A stretch of DNA of 64,000 nucleotides from Nostoc sp. CENA543 (GTDB lineage Bacteria > Cyanobacteriota > Cyanobacteriia > Cyanobacteriales > Nostocaceae): contig NZ_CP023278.1 in the NCBI RefSeq assembly GCF_002896875.1, forward strand, positions 2,418,001 through 2,482,000, written 5' to 3'. Positions within the stretch are counted from its first letter, which is position 1, and each line of letters begins with the position of its first letter. Of this stretch, positions 24,650 to 33,337 are shown one piece after another. The position numbers and the translations under genes are program-made. The notes under the pieces are model-generated. The model was not told where the DNA came from. It was given only the letters and a program-made list of their open reading frames with translations, and searched no databases.

Positions 24650-25879
24650 CTAGATTGTGGAATCAGCAGGGGTAAAAGTCACCGGTAAATTGGTTAAGGT
24701 ACGAGTGATAAAACCCTCTGGATGCCAACGATAATTATCAGTCGCCAATCTCATTTCCTGTACCTGTTCACAGAGGTAGGTAAATAAAAGCTGTCCTTCT
24801 AGTCGGGCAATCATCTGTCCTAGACAGTTGTGGATACCATGCCCAAAAGCTATCTGTGTCGCTGCATCTCGCGTGATATCAAAGGTATCAGCATTTTCAA
24901 ATTGCGCCTCATCTCGGTTGGCGGAAGCCAAACACAGCAGCATTTTCTCACCTTTGTGAATAGTTTCAGAGCCTATTTGTAAGTCGCTGACTGCTAGACG
25001 TACAGTTTGTTGTAACGGTGGATCAAAGCGCAGAATTTCATTAATGACTTGTTTGGCGGTAGCTTTACCTTGGCGGAAAATCTGCCACTGTTCAGGATGT
25101 TGAATAAAGGCTAGAACTCCGTTAGTTAACAATCCTTTAGAAGTTTCATGACCAGCTACATAAGTCATCACACAGGCTATCCCTAACTCACTGTCTGAGA
25201 GTTGGTCTTCTCCGACTCTGGCCTGAATTAATTTACTAAGTAAATCTCCTCCGAGATGGGTTTTACGGTAATCAATGATTTCTTGGAAAATAGCTAGGCA
25301 TGATTGTAAATCTTGTTCAATGCGCCGGATACGCATTTTAGTTAACAAACTCGGTTCTAAGATAGAACGCACGCGATGAATATATTCATCGATAGGCTGG
25401 ATATATTCCTGGGGAACGCCCAGCAAATGGGAAAGAGTATATAAGGGTATTTGATGGGCAATCTGGGCAAAGTCAAAACTTTCGGAATGAATTTTTGGTG
25501 TCACTAATTCCGTAATTAGCTGTTGAACATGGGCAGTATGAGCATTAATGTTAGTGTTACTGAAAGCTTGTCCTGCCAAACGACGTAAGCGACCATGATC
25601 TGGCGGGTCAGTAAAGACGATCGCTTTTTTGCCTAATTCCACTAAACCCGGAATATCACCAACCTTTTGCTGCACTACGTATTGAGGAATGTAGTTAACA
25701 CTAACTGCATCGGAGTTCAACACTTGGATAATATCTTGATATTTGGTGATCACCCACATATCTAAGGTATTGTGAATCGGATTGTGTTGGCGCAGTTGTT
25801 TATAGGTAGTGTAAGGATCTTCTCGGAAGCCTGGTGCAAAAGGGTTAAATTTCACAGGCGATTGGGCGGTAGTAATCAC
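24650..25879 (-). CDS. Cytochrome P450
   Basis: 409 residues. GTG start at 25879 preceded by AAGGAG at 8 nt. The I-helix has VMTYVAGHETSKG, the K-helix EILRF, and the haem-binding loop FGHGIHNCLGQMIAR provides the Cys ligand. It is a soluble bacterial-type P450, likely oxidising the acyl chain while carried on the ACP or as free acid. It sits between the methyltransferase (33 bp upstream) and FAAL (121 bp downstream). Redox partners are not encoded nearby. Confidence 0.93.
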   Translation of the reverse strand: MITTAQSPVKFNPFAPGFREDPYTTYKQLRQHNPIHNTLDMWVITKYQDIIQVLNSDAVSVNYIPQYVVQQKVGDIPGLVELGKKAIVFTDPPDHGRLRRLAGQAFSNTNINAHTAHVQQLITELVTPKIHSESFDFAQIAHQIPLYTLSHLLGVPQEYIQPIDEYIHRVRSILEPSLLTKMRIRRIEQDLQSCLAIFQEIIDYRKTHLGGDLLSKLIQARVGEDQLSDSELGIACVMTYVAGHETSKGLLTNGVLAFIQHPEQWQIFRQGKATAKQVINEILRFDPPLQQTVRLAVSDLQIGSETIHKGEKMLLCLASANRDEAQFENADTFDITRDAATQIAFGHGIHNCLGQMIARLEGQLLFTYLCEQVQEMRLATDNYRWHPEGFITRTLTNLPVTFTPADSTI

Positions 25880-25912
25880 AGATATGACTCCTTATTAGCA
25901 GAGGTCAGATTT

Positions 25913-26782
25913 TTATTTAGCTAGGGATTGCATTTCAAACCGGAGGAGTAGGATTTGTCCGAAGTAAAAACCTGCTACCGCTAACTTCAAATATTGCTCG
26001 TATTTCAGATAGAGTTCTTCGCCAAACTGCTCGATAACTAGTGGTTTTTGACGGCGGAGGTTCTTTAGCCACAAATCACAAGTCTTACCATAATGGAGGC
26101 GATCGTTGCGGTAGGTTTTGACTTCAAATAAACCATCGGAGGCTATGAAAATCTCACCAGGACGAGGTAATTCGGAGTCAGGGAAAATCTCTGTTTGGGT
26201 GAAGACGTTTTTATCTTCAGCGTTTAATGAACCGTAGGCGATGGTTTGCAACGATAACTTACCTTTAGGTTTTAACCACTGTTGGCAACGGCTGAAAAAC
26301 TCTCGATAAACGCTGATTTTTTCGTCTGATGCGGCTTCTGGTTGGGCAAAATGTTCAAAAGCACCAATTGAGACGATCGCATCATAGGGGGCTGTTGGCT
26401 GATGGACAATCCAACTTTCTTCGCAGACTTGGATCTGAGGGCTATTGAGAGTGCGAATGTGTAGATATTGATTGTGGCTTAAGGTCAAACCTGTAGCCTG
26501 ATTCTGGGGATTTGATTGGATATGACGTTGCATTAATGCACCCCATCCACAACCAATGTCTAATAGTCTTTTGCCGGTTGTTGCGCCTGAAGCTTGCAGA
26601 TGCCAATCGATTTTTCTGTGCTGTGCTGCTTCTAGGTCATCATCCAACGTAGGGCTATCCCATAAACCAGAAGAGTAGGTCAAAGTAGAATCTAGCCAAA
26701 GCTGATAAAATTCGTTGCTGACATCGTAGTGGTGCTGAATAGCTGCGGCACTACCGCCACGGTTGCTGATACTTGCTACCAT
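25913..26782 (-). CDS. Cyclopropane/methyl fatty acid synthase-like methyltransferase
   Basis: 289 residues from the ATG at 26782; a longer in-frame ATG at 26806 lacks a ribosome binding site. The CFA-synthase-type start YDVSNEFYQLWLDSTLTYSS and the SAM-binding LLDIGCGWGALM are clear, then YDAIVSIGAFEHF. The family methylates or cyclopropanates double bonds of acyl chains. Together with a desaturase and an ACP it could add a methylene or methyl group to an unsaturated acyl intermediate. At 289 residues it is shorter than E. coli Cfa and lacks the N-terminal domain. Confidence 0.85.
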   Translation of the reverse strand: MVASISNRGGSAAAIQHHYDVSNEFYQLWLDSTLTYSSGLWDSPTLDDDLEAAQHRKIDWHLQASGATTGKRLLDIGCGWGALMQRHIQSNPQNQATGLTLSHNQYLHIRTLNSPQIQVCEESWIVHQPTAPYDAIVSIGAFEHFAQPEAASDEKISVYREFFSRCQQWLKPKGKLSLQTIAYGSLNAEDKNVFTQTEIFPDSELPRPGEIFIASDGLFEVKTYRNDRLHYGKTCDLWLKNLRRQKPLVIEQFGEELYLKYEQYLKLAVAGFYFGQILLLRFEMQSLAK

Positions 26783-26792
26783 TTGTTTCACA

Positions 26793-26798
26793 CTCCTA
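26793..26798 (-). promoter_or_regulatory. Ribosome binding site overlapping the ACP stop codon
   Basis: On the minus strand TAGGAG precedes the ATG at 26782 by 10 nt; its TAG is the stop codon of the ACP gene. This favours 26782 as the methyltransferase start and suggests translational coupling. Confidence 0.65.
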
Positions 26799-27065
26799 AG
26801 CAGCATTTTCTAGAGAGTTTTCTGTTTGTGTCATTTCCGCTAGATGAGCAGACACTTGAGCAATTGTATTGAACTCAAAAAACAAAGCCGGACTGAGTTC
26901 AAAACCTAACCATTCTTCTAAATCTCCTACGAGGGATACTGCGGCTGAAGAATTAAGTCCAAATCTTTCAAATTCGTAGTTCTCGTCAATCTCATCTGAC
27001 TCGACTTCGAGAATATCAGCTAAGTAGGTTTTGATCCATTGGCTAATTTGTTGTTGAGTTTTCAT
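26796..27065 (-). CDS. Acyl carrier protein of the FAAL cluster
   Basis: 89 residues. The helix-2 start FGLNSSAAVSL provides the phosphopantetheine Ser (S39). The usual D-S-L of ACPs is N-S-S here, so both positions beside the Ser deviate. Other ACP features are present: acidic helix 1 (LADILEVESDEIDEN) and LGFELSPALFFEFNTI before the last helix. AAGGAG lies 6 nt before the ATG. It is a dedicated carrier for the adjacent acyl ligase, distinct from housekeeping AcpP in its motif and tail. Confidence 0.88.
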   Translation of the reverse strand: MKTQQQISQWIKTYLADILEVESDEIDENYEFERFGLNSSAAVSLVGDLEEWLGFELSPALFFEFNTIAQVSAHLAEMTQTENSLENAA

Positions 27066-27112
27066 GACATACTCCTTGATTTACAGTGCAAATAGTGTTG
27101 ATGAATTATACG

Positions 27113-27193
27113 GATAGGTAGTATTGTTTCGAGATTCGGGAACAGGCTAAGAATCTAGGTTTGCAATCCAAAATCCCAAATCCAAAATTGGTA
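27113..27193. repeat. AATACTACCTATC-type dispersed element, copy 1 (reverse)
   Basis: Read on the minus strand it gives GATTCTTAGCCTGTTCCCGA and then CTCGAAACAATACTACCTAT, which recurs at 52328-52375 and 55690-55735. It ends in TCCAAAATTGGTATTA, a heptamer-type tail directly at the end of the first desaturase gene. Confidence 0.65.
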
Positions 27194-28159
27194 TTAGGCG
27201 TTGATTTCTCGTGCTTGAATTTTTTCTGGGGTAGGAACTTTAACATCCCAAGCCAGATGTAGAACTTGTAGTAGTTGAATGAACCAGTAGCCAGGATCTA
27301 AGCGATACCACTCCAAACCAAAGGAAGCTGAAGCCGGAAACGCATGGTGATTGTTGTGCCATGACTCGCCGAAGGTCAATAGGGCAATCAGTCCAAAATT
27401 ATGACTGTGTTCTTCGGTTTCAAAACGCTTCGCACCAAAGCAATGCAAGAAGGAATTGATTGCCCAAATGGTGTGTCCTCCCCAGAGGATTCTGAAGACT
27501 CCTCCCCAAATAAACCCAGCTAACGCACCTGCGAGACTCCAGTGGTACAGACCTCCTAAAACAGCAGGTAATATTAAGCCTAAAGAAGCCCATAGATAGT
27601 AGTAGCGATCAACTCTGATGAGAGTTTTGTTTTTAATTAAATCCGGTACGTAGTGGACAACGCTAGGATATGGATGCTTGTACATCCAAGTCAGGTGGGA
27701 ATGAACTAAACCGCGAATGCGATCGCGCCAATCACTACCATGCAGATTGGGTGAGTGTGGATCACCAGGTTTATCACTCAATTCATGGTGGCGACGATGT
27801 AACGCAGACCATGAAATCACACCTCCTTGACCCGCCATTGCACCCCAAATAGCCAACATAGCTTGCACGGCTTCATGGGTTTTGTAGGAACGGTGGGTAA
27901 ATAAACGATGGTAGCCAGACGATACCCCAAATCCTGTAATTAGCCAAAATAAAACAAACAGGAATAGCTCAAATGCTCCAAATGGTAAATAAGGTATTAA
28001 CGGCAGAGCGATTAAGGTTCCTACAAATGGCAGGATTTGAAAGAGGATAAAATGTCTCTTTTGTAGACTATGCAGAAAAGGGTTATCCACCACTTTTTTC
28101 CGCTTTGTATTGTCAGTTAAAATTGACTCGACATCTACTAGTTCTGTATTCATTTGCAT
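27194..28159 (-). CDS. Membrane fatty acyl desaturase, delta-9 type
   Basis: 321 residues. His boxes HRLFTH, HRRHH and HNNHH are intact, with four membrane helices. The start MQMNTELVDVES and a basic stretch NTKRKKVVDNPF precede the first helix. It resembles DesC/stearoyl-type desaturases. It opens the minus-strand acyl cluster, 128 bp before the ACP gene. It may be either the housekeeping DesC or a pathway enzyme; the second desaturase at 21526 argues for division of labour. Confidence 0.88.
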   Translation of the reverse strand: MQMNTELVDVESILTDNTKRKKVVDNPFLHSLQKRHFILFQILPFVGTLIALPLIPYLPFGAFELFLFVLFWLITGFGVSSGYHRLFTHRSYKTHEAVQAMLAIWGAMAGQGGVISWSALHRRHHELSDKPGDPHSPNLHGSDWRDRIRGLVHSHLTWMYKHPYPSVVHYVPDLIKNKTLIRVDRYYYLWASLGLILPAVLGGLYHWSLAGALAGFIWGGVFRILWGGHTIWAINSFLHCFGAKRFETEEHSHNFGLIALLTFGESWHNNHHAFPASASFGLEWYRLDPGYWFIQLLQVLHLAWDVKVPTPEKIQAREINA

Positions 28160-28577
28160 TTACTCAAGCTGGTAATTTTGTATTGCTGAATCAGGTTGTT
28201 AAATCTATATAGTCCGCTTAAAAACGTCACATATCCAGGTTAGTAATTAGGGACAAATATATTTCACTAACGTCAATAAATGAACTATCCGAAGACTATA
28301 TACTTGTGAATCTTTATGCCGAATGCAATCAATTGAAGCCGCATTTAGCTCATTGAAATTCAGTATAAACTTCAGTTCATCTTGCCTATCAGCAAAGCTT
28401 GTTATCTGTAAATACATCTTGAATGATGAAGTTTATGCAAAAGATTACTCAATTTATTCTAAAAAAATAAAAATCACTACCGTAGTGCTTGATAGATAAG
28501 GTTTTGCAATTGTTAAGGATTGTAAATAGATATATTTACAAGTGGTATTTAATTAGGTAAAAAATAATTATTAAGCA
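28160..28577. other. AT-rich spacer upstream of the acyl cluster
   Basis: No ORF of note. Only a small palindrome CACTACCGTAGTG (about 28473-28485) was seen. It must hold the promoter of the first desaturase gene; cold or nitrogen control boxes were not identified. Confidence 0.5.
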
Positions 28578-29050
28578 TAATAAAAATAAAAAGAGCAAGA
28601 TTAGAAGTTAACAACAAACACAGTTAAATCCGCTTAAATCAATAATTCACTTTCAGCATATGAATAATAAAAAAAGCAAGATTAAAAGTTAACAACAAAC
28701 ACAGTTAAATCCGCTTAAATCAATAATTCACTTTCAGCATATGAATAATAAAAAAAGCAAGATTAGAAGTTAACAACAAACACAGTTAAATCCGCTTAAA
28801 TCAGTAATTCACTTCAGCATATGAATAATAAAAAGAGCAAGATTAGAAGTTAACAACAAACACAGTTAAATCCGCTTAAATCAATAATTCACTTTCAGCA
28901 TATGAATAATGAAAAAAGCAAGATTAGAAGTTAACAACAAACACAGTTAAATCCGCTTAAATCAGTAATTCACTTCAGCATATGAATAATAAAAAGAGCA
29001 AGATTAGAAGTTAACAACGAACACGGTTAAATCCGCTTAAATCAGTGATT
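28578..29050. repeat. Six-copy tandem repeat, 80-81 bp unit
   Basis: GCAAGATTA anchors fall at 28596, 28676, 28757, 28837, 28918 and 28998, giving alternating 80 and 81-bp periods. Each unit includes GTTAACAACAAACACAG, GTTAAATCCGCTTAAATCA and TTCACTT(T)CAGCATATGAA. Copies differ at only a few positions, so the array is recent. The last unit merges with the start of the phosphoesterase gene: its GTG start at 29045 replaces the GTAATT or ATAATT of the other copies. Confidence 0.9.
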
Positions 29051-30751
29051 AAACTCCTTACGTCTATACTTTTAGGTTTTCTTTGTTTTACCCTAATCAG
29101 TGTGCGTTCAATTGGGTACACAATTATGACCTCAGCACCGCAACTACTAACCGACCCCTTTTTGCAATTACCAACAGCTAATTCTGTTAGAGTAGTTTGG
29201 TTTACTGAGTTTGCAGGTCAGCAACATCAAATTAACTATGGAGAAAATTTACAGCAAAGAGTAGTTGCAACTACCACTAAACTTAGTCGCACCAGGGAAG
29301 ACCAAAACTCACACATCCCCAACCCACCCGAAAAACCAGTTAATCGCGATATCTGGCGACATGAAGCAGAGGTAACTGGTTTAACTCCAGGTGTGCGGGT
29401 TAACTACAGTGTGACCAGCATTAGAGAAGATGAAGAAAGCATCAGTAGTGATGTTTTTACCCTCGCATCCAAACCCCAACCCAATACACCGTTAAAAATT
29501 CTCCTCACCTCAGACCATCAACTCAAACCCATGACCGCCGCAAATCTGCAAAAAGTGGTGGAAACTGTGGGAAGAGTAGATGCGGTTTTGTTTGCTGGTG
29601 ATTTAGTTAATATTCCTGACCGTGCTTCTGAATGGTTTGATGATCTGCGAGGGAATGGGTTTTTTCCCGGCTTACAAGGTCGTGCTAGCTATGAAATGGA
29701 ATTCAATGGCGTGAAGACAACCTACACAGGTGCAAACATTATTCAACACGCACCTATGTATACTTGCATTGGCAATCATGAGGTCATGGGTAGGTTAGCT
29801 AGAACCGACAGCTTAGATGGAGAGTTTAATGATACGATTCCTCGTGATGTTGCCCAAAGATTATATAGCGGTCAATCTTTAATTGACCACTCATTTAATA
29901 CATATACCTATGAGGAGATTTTGACTTTACCCCAAAGTCGAGAGGGTGGTAAAAAATATTATGCTGTTACTTTTGGTGATGTGCGCTTAGTAGTTTTATA
30001 CATTACTAATATGTGGCGAACTCCCAAGTTAGATGCCACTTACAATGGGAGATATAAAGAAGCTGAAAGCAATCTCAATCAGCCAGAAAACTGGGGTTAT
30101 GGGCAGATCATTTATGAGCCAATTGCTCAAGGGAGTCAGCAATATAATTGGCTAGAAACAGAACTCAAGAGCATAGATTTTCAACAAGCAAAATATAAAA
30201 TCGTCATGTTCCATCACCCACCCCATACTTTAGGTGATAATATCGTTCCTACCTACACTGATCCTGTACAAATTATTGAAAGGGACGCTGAAGGTAAAAT
30301 CAAAGCTGTGCGTTATGAGTATCCCAAGGAATCAGATTATATTATTCGTGATGTCATTCCTTTATTAGAAGCTGCTCAAGTGCAATTAGTATTTTATGGT
30401 CATTCCCATCTATGGAATCGGTTTATTAGTCCTAGTGGAATGCACTTTTTAGAAACATCTAATGTTGGTAACTCTTATGGTGCTGCTTGGAGTGATAAAA
30501 AACGAGAAGTCCCATTTGGTTATCAAGAAGAATATACAGCTATAGGCGACCCTAATGGCTTAGAACCTGTGTTACCTACAATCAGCCATTTAGTAGATGA
30601 AAACGGTCAGTCTCTGCCTTATGTCGCCAGTAATGATATTACAGTTTTTAGTATATTTGAAACAGCAACGGGTACAATTAGTAGCTACCGTTTTGATACC
30701 CGCAAGCCTGATTCTGAAGTGGTCAAGTTTGATGAATTTAAATTGAAATAA
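29045..30751 (+). CDS. Secreted metallophosphoesterase (purple acid phosphatase-like)
   Basis: 568 residues from the GTG at 29045; an ATG at 29126 would remove most of the signal peptide (LLTSILLGFLCFTLISV). A fibronectin-like N-terminal domain (about 35-145) is followed by the dinuclear metal site: SDHQ, FAGDLVN, GNHE, MFHHPPH and YGHSHLW. This is the purple-acid-phosphatase arrangement. It probably acts in the periplasm or outside, hydrolysing phosphate esters. The tandem array ends inside its start region, which suggests that repeat number or sequence could affect expression. Confidence 0.88.
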   Translation: MIKLLTSILLGFLCFTLISVRSIGYTIMTSAPQLLTDPFLQLPTANSVRVVWFTEFAGQQHQINYGENLQQRVVATTTKLSRTREDQNSHIPNPPEKPVNRDIWRHEAEVTGLTPGVRVNYSVTSIREDEESISSDVFTLASKPQPNTPLKILLTSDHQLKPMTAANLQKVVETVGRVDAVLFAGDLVNIPDRASEWFDDLRGNGFFPGLQGRASYEMEFNGVKTTYTGANIIQHAPMYTCIGNHEVMGRLARTDSLDGEFNDTIPRDVAQRLYSGQSLIDHSFNTYTYEEILTLPQSREGGKKYYAVTFGDVRLVVLYITNMWRTPKLDATYNGRYKEAESNLNQPENWGYGQIIYEPIAQGSQQYNWLETELKSIDFQQAKYKIVMFHHPPHTLGDNIVPTYTDPVQIIERDAEGKIKAVRYEYPKESDYIIRDVIPLLEAAQVQLVFYGHSHLWNRFISPSGMHFLETSNVGNSYGAAWSDKKREVPFGYQEEYTAIGDPNGLEPVLPTISHLVDENGQSLPYVASNDITVFSIFETATGTISSYRFDTRKPDSEVVKFDEFKLK

Positions 30752-30760
30752 TCTAATTTT

Positions 30761-30808
30761 GCGGCTTTAGGTTTTTATCCATTTCTCTATTATCGAACCT
30801 AAAGCCGC
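30761..30808 (+). terminator. 13-bp perfect hairpin downstream of the phosphoesterase
   Basis: GCGGCTTTAGGTT (30761-30773) pairs with AACCTAAAGCCGC (30796-30808) across a 22-nt loop. It follows the stop by 9 nt. There is no T-run, so termination may be inefficient or it may protect the 3' end. Confidence 0.6.
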
Positions 30809-30827
30809 CTACTCCTAACACCTAATA

Positions 30828-30908
30828 CCAATTATCCAAAATTACGTAACAGATGCAAAGCTTGAAAACCATTACGAATTGCGAATTGCGAATTGCGAAT
30901 TGGTATAA
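30828..30908. repeat. Dispersed element with ATACCAATT termini, copy 2
   Basis: It begins ATACCAATTATCCAAAATTA, continues with CAGATGCAAAGCTTGAAA as in copy 1 at 3683, then changes to GCGAATT heptamers and ends AATTGGTAT. Confidence 0.65.
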
Positions 30909-31067
30909 TTATTTCTTGGCAATTACCCACACTGCATGAACGATTCCAGGAATATAGCCAAAGATAGTCAGCAAGATATTAATCCAAAAATCCTTACCAA
31001 TACCTACCTGTAGAAATACTCCCAAGGGTGGGAAGAAAATCGCGCACAGAATTCGCACTAAATCCAT
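30909..31067 (-). CDS. Pmp3/YqaE family (UPF0057) membrane peptide
   Basis: 52 residues, too small for many gene callers. The family pattern is clear: an N-terminal helix LVRILCAIFFPPLGVFLQVG, a short polar turn GKDFWIN, then a second helix LLTIFGYIPGIVHAVWVI and a basic end AKK. The PPLGV and GYIPG-x-x-H-A motifs are hallmark positions. Members are stress-induced plasma-membrane proteolipids. An AGGGAG ribosome binding site (on the minus strand) lies ahead of the ATG at 31067. It ends at the edge of a dispersed repeat. Confidence 0.9.
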   Translation of the reverse strand: MDLVRILCAIFFPPLGVFLQVGIGKDFWINILLTIFGYIPGIVHAVWVIAKK

Positions 31068-31221
31068 ATCAATCTCCCTGTGAAGATACGCTAATCAAGA
31101 TGTCTTTTGCTCTTGGTTTTAACTACTCTAGAAAAGGTTACGATTCCTGAATTTTATTTAACTGTTTTTTTGTGAGTTGTTTTAGTAGATTCTGGCTTGA
31201 AAGTTCTGAGTGCTGAGTGCT

Positions 31222-31303
31222 GTTAGCGGTAGCGCGGCGTTTAGCCGGTGCTGAGTAATCAATTCTTTAATTTTGAATTTTGAATTTTGAATTGATAAGT
31301 CCC
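31222..31303. repeat. 31-bp hairpin module plus GAATTTT heptamers
   Basis: GTTAGCGGTAGCGCGGCGTT continues to 31252 and is flanked by GAGTGCT heptamers, with ATTTTGA heptamers at 31271-31293. It is one of the clearest single copies of the module. Confidence 0.75.
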
Positions 31304-31313
31304 CAGTCCCCAA

Positions 31314-31661
31314 CTAACCGCCGCTAATTTTGGCTTTATAACCTAGACTAAGCAAAATTTCTAAAATTTTCTGTTTGTGGTCGCCTTGAATTTCAATTTC
31401 ATTATCTTTAACTGTGCCACCTGTACCACACTGGGTTTTGAGCTTTTTGACCAAATCAGCCAAAGTTTCTGGTTTAGTTTGAAACCCAGTGATGACTGTG
31501 ACTGTTTTACCTTTACGTCCGGCGCGGGTGGCTTGGACTCTGACGTTTTGTTGATTTGGTGGTAGTTCTGGGGTAGGTCGTTCTGTGGCGGCGGGGTTAT
31601 CGTGACCAAATTCGCGGTAGGCGTATTGCTTTTTGTCAGACTTGGAATTGGAGGAAGACAT
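31314..31661 (-). CDS. SUI1/YciH-type translation initiation factor homologue
   Basis: 115 residues. The C-terminal two-thirds fit the eIF1/SUI1 fold: VRVQATRAGRKGKTVTVITG, LADLVKKLKTQCGTGGTVKD and ILEILLSLGYKAK. The first 40 residues (SSNSKSDKKQYAYREFG ...) are polar and probably disordered. Bacterial YciH proteins bind the ribosome and influence start-codon discrimination, but the role is not essential. It stands alone and divergent from trpB. Confidence 0.9.
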   Translation of the reverse strand: MSSSNSKSDKKQYAYREFGHDNPAATERPTPELPPNQQNVRVQATRAGRKGKTVTVITGFQTKPETLADLVKKLKTQCGTGGTVKDNEIEIQGDHKQKILEILLSLGYKAKISGG

Positions 31662-31822
31662 AAAAATTTTAGTGGGAAAATACTGGAGATGCGATCGCAG
31701 ATGCTTCTAGGAATCAAATTCTAGACTAACATTACATATCTCTTCCGACTTCTCTAATCTATTCTCTCTGCTTCAGACTTTCAATATAATAATGAAGCTA
31801 TCTCATCACAAAAGTAATTTCC

Positions 31823-33058
31823 GTGACTACCACTCCCCTTTCTCCAAGTTCTCCCTCTACCACTCAAGTTCCCGATATTCAAGGACGCTTTGGACGCTTT
31901 GGCGGTAAGTACGTCCCGGAAACTTTAATGCCTGCTTTAGCGGAGTTAGAAGCAGCTTATCAGCAGTACCGCCATGATCCTAGTTTTCAAGCTGAACTCC
32001 AACAACTTTTAGCAGACTATGTAGGACGCGCCACACCGTTATATTTTGCGGAACGTCTAACAGCTCACTATGCTAGACCAGACGGTACAGGCGCACAAAT
32101 TTATCTGAAGCGTGAAGATTTAAATCACACCGGCGCGCACAAAATTAATAATGCCCTCGGTCAAGTTTTGTTAGCCAAGCGCATGGGTAAACAGCGCATC
32201 ATTGCGGAAACAGGCGCAGGACAACACGGTGTCGCAACTGCTACAGTGTGCGCTCGTTTTGGCTTGGAATGTGTGATTTATATGGGTGTTCACGATATGG
32301 AACGCCAAGCTTTAAACGTGTTTAGAATGCGGTTGATGGGTGCTGAAGTTCGTCCGGTTGCTGCTGGGACTGGGACTCTCAAGGATGCTACCTCTGAAGC
32401 TATCCGAGATTGGGTGACAAATGTGGAAACTACACATTACATCTTAGGTTCGGTAGCAGGCCCCCATCCTTACCCGATGATGGTACGCGATTTTCATGCG
32501 ATCATCGGTCAAGAAACTCGCAATCAAGCTATGGAAAAATGGGGCGGTTTACCTGATATCCTCATGGCTTGTGTGGGTGGTGGTTCTAATGCGATGGGAC
32601 TATTTTATGAGTTCGTCAATGAGCCTTCTATCAGGTTGATAGGCGTAGAAGCGGCTGGGGAAGGTGTGAATACAGAAAAACACGCTGCTACCTTGACTAA
32701 AGGACGAGTTGGTGTATTGCATGGGGCGATGAGTTACCTGTTGCAAGATGAAGACGGACAAGTAACGGAAGCGCACTCTATTAGCGCAGGGTTAGATTAT
32801 CCTGGTGTCGGCCCTGAACACAGCTATTTAAAAGATATTGGTCGTGCTGAATACTATAGTGTGACTGATGCTGAGGCTTTGGAGGCATTCCAAAGATTAT
32901 CTCGCCTAGAAGGAATCATACCAGCTTTGGAAACATCCCATGCGATCGCCTATCTAGAAACCCTATGTCCTCAACTTAGCGGTAGTCCCCGCATTGTCAT
33001 TAACTGTTCTGGCCGTGGTGACAAGGATGTACAAACTGTAGCTAAGTTTTTAAGCTAG
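31823..33058 (+). CDS. trpB: Tryptophan synthase beta chain
   Basis: 411 residues, normal for TrpB. GTG start at 31823. The PLP lysine is in [15 protein letters not shown], and the GGGSNAMG loop binds the cofactor phosphate. [14 protein letters not shown] at the start and SGRGDKD at the end are standard. It condenses indole and serine to tryptophan with TrpA, which is not in the window. An extra low-complexity N-terminal stretch ([14 protein letters not shown]) precedes the conserved region. A terminator follows. Confidence 0.97.
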   Translation: MTTTPLSPSSPSTTQVPDIQGRFGRFGGKYVPETLMPALAELEAAYQQYRHDPSFQAELQQLLADYVGRATPLYFAERLTAHYARPDGTGAQIYLKREDLNHTGAHKINNALGQVLLAKRMGKQRIIAETGAGQHGVATATVCARFGLECVIYMGVHDMERQALNVFRMRLMGAEVRPVAAGTGTLKDATSEAIRDWVTNVETTHYILGSVAGPHPYPMMVRDFHAIIGQETRNQAMEKWGGLPDILMACVGGGSNAMGLFYEFVNEPSIRLIGVEAAGEGVNTEKHAATLTKGRVGVLHGAMSYLLQDEDGQVTEAHSISAGLDYPGVGPEHSYLKDIGRAEYYSVTDAEALEAFQRLSRLEGIIPALETSHAIAYLETLCPQLSGSPRIVINCSGRGDKDVQTVAKFLS

Positions 33059-33166
33059 GAATAAATCTATCTCAAGACATAAATTTGTTTCAAAAAATTG
33101 AGATGGAAAATGACAAAATAAAGTCTATTTTTTCCCAAAAATTAGGAAATATCATCCTAATGATAG

Positions 33167-33197
33167 AAGGCGATCCTGAGCGATCGCCTTTTCTTTT
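33167..33197 (+). terminator. Intrinsic terminator after trpB
   Basis: AAGGCGA (33167-33173) pairs with TCGCCTT (33184-33190), followed by TTCTTTT. A second 7-bp hairpin (ATTAGGA / TCCTAAT, 33141-33161) precedes it. Confidence 0.75.
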
Positions 33198-33337
33198 ATG
33201 AAAAACTATGAATTTAAACGTGAGCAGAGAATATTCGTAGTTAGGTAACTATAACCAAAGATATATGGACACATAGTGAGTTTGTGCAATCCATAACGGT
33301 CTGGTTATATGGTTGCAACAACTACATGGCTTGAAAA

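Noticed and set aside
28578-29050. CRISPR array
   Set aside because: The units are almost identical over their whole 80-81 bp, with no unique spacers, and no cas gene is near.
28578-29050. True PHO box array
   Set aside because: The TTAAATC steps are 10 bp apart and only two per unit, whereas the cyanobacterial PHO box is normally three 8-bp repeats on an 11-bp step. Kept only as a weak idea in the finding.
31361-31717. 118-codon minus-strand ORF overlapping the SUI1/YciH gene
   Set aside because: It is an out-of-frame shadow of the conserved SUI1 gene, with no plausible domain.
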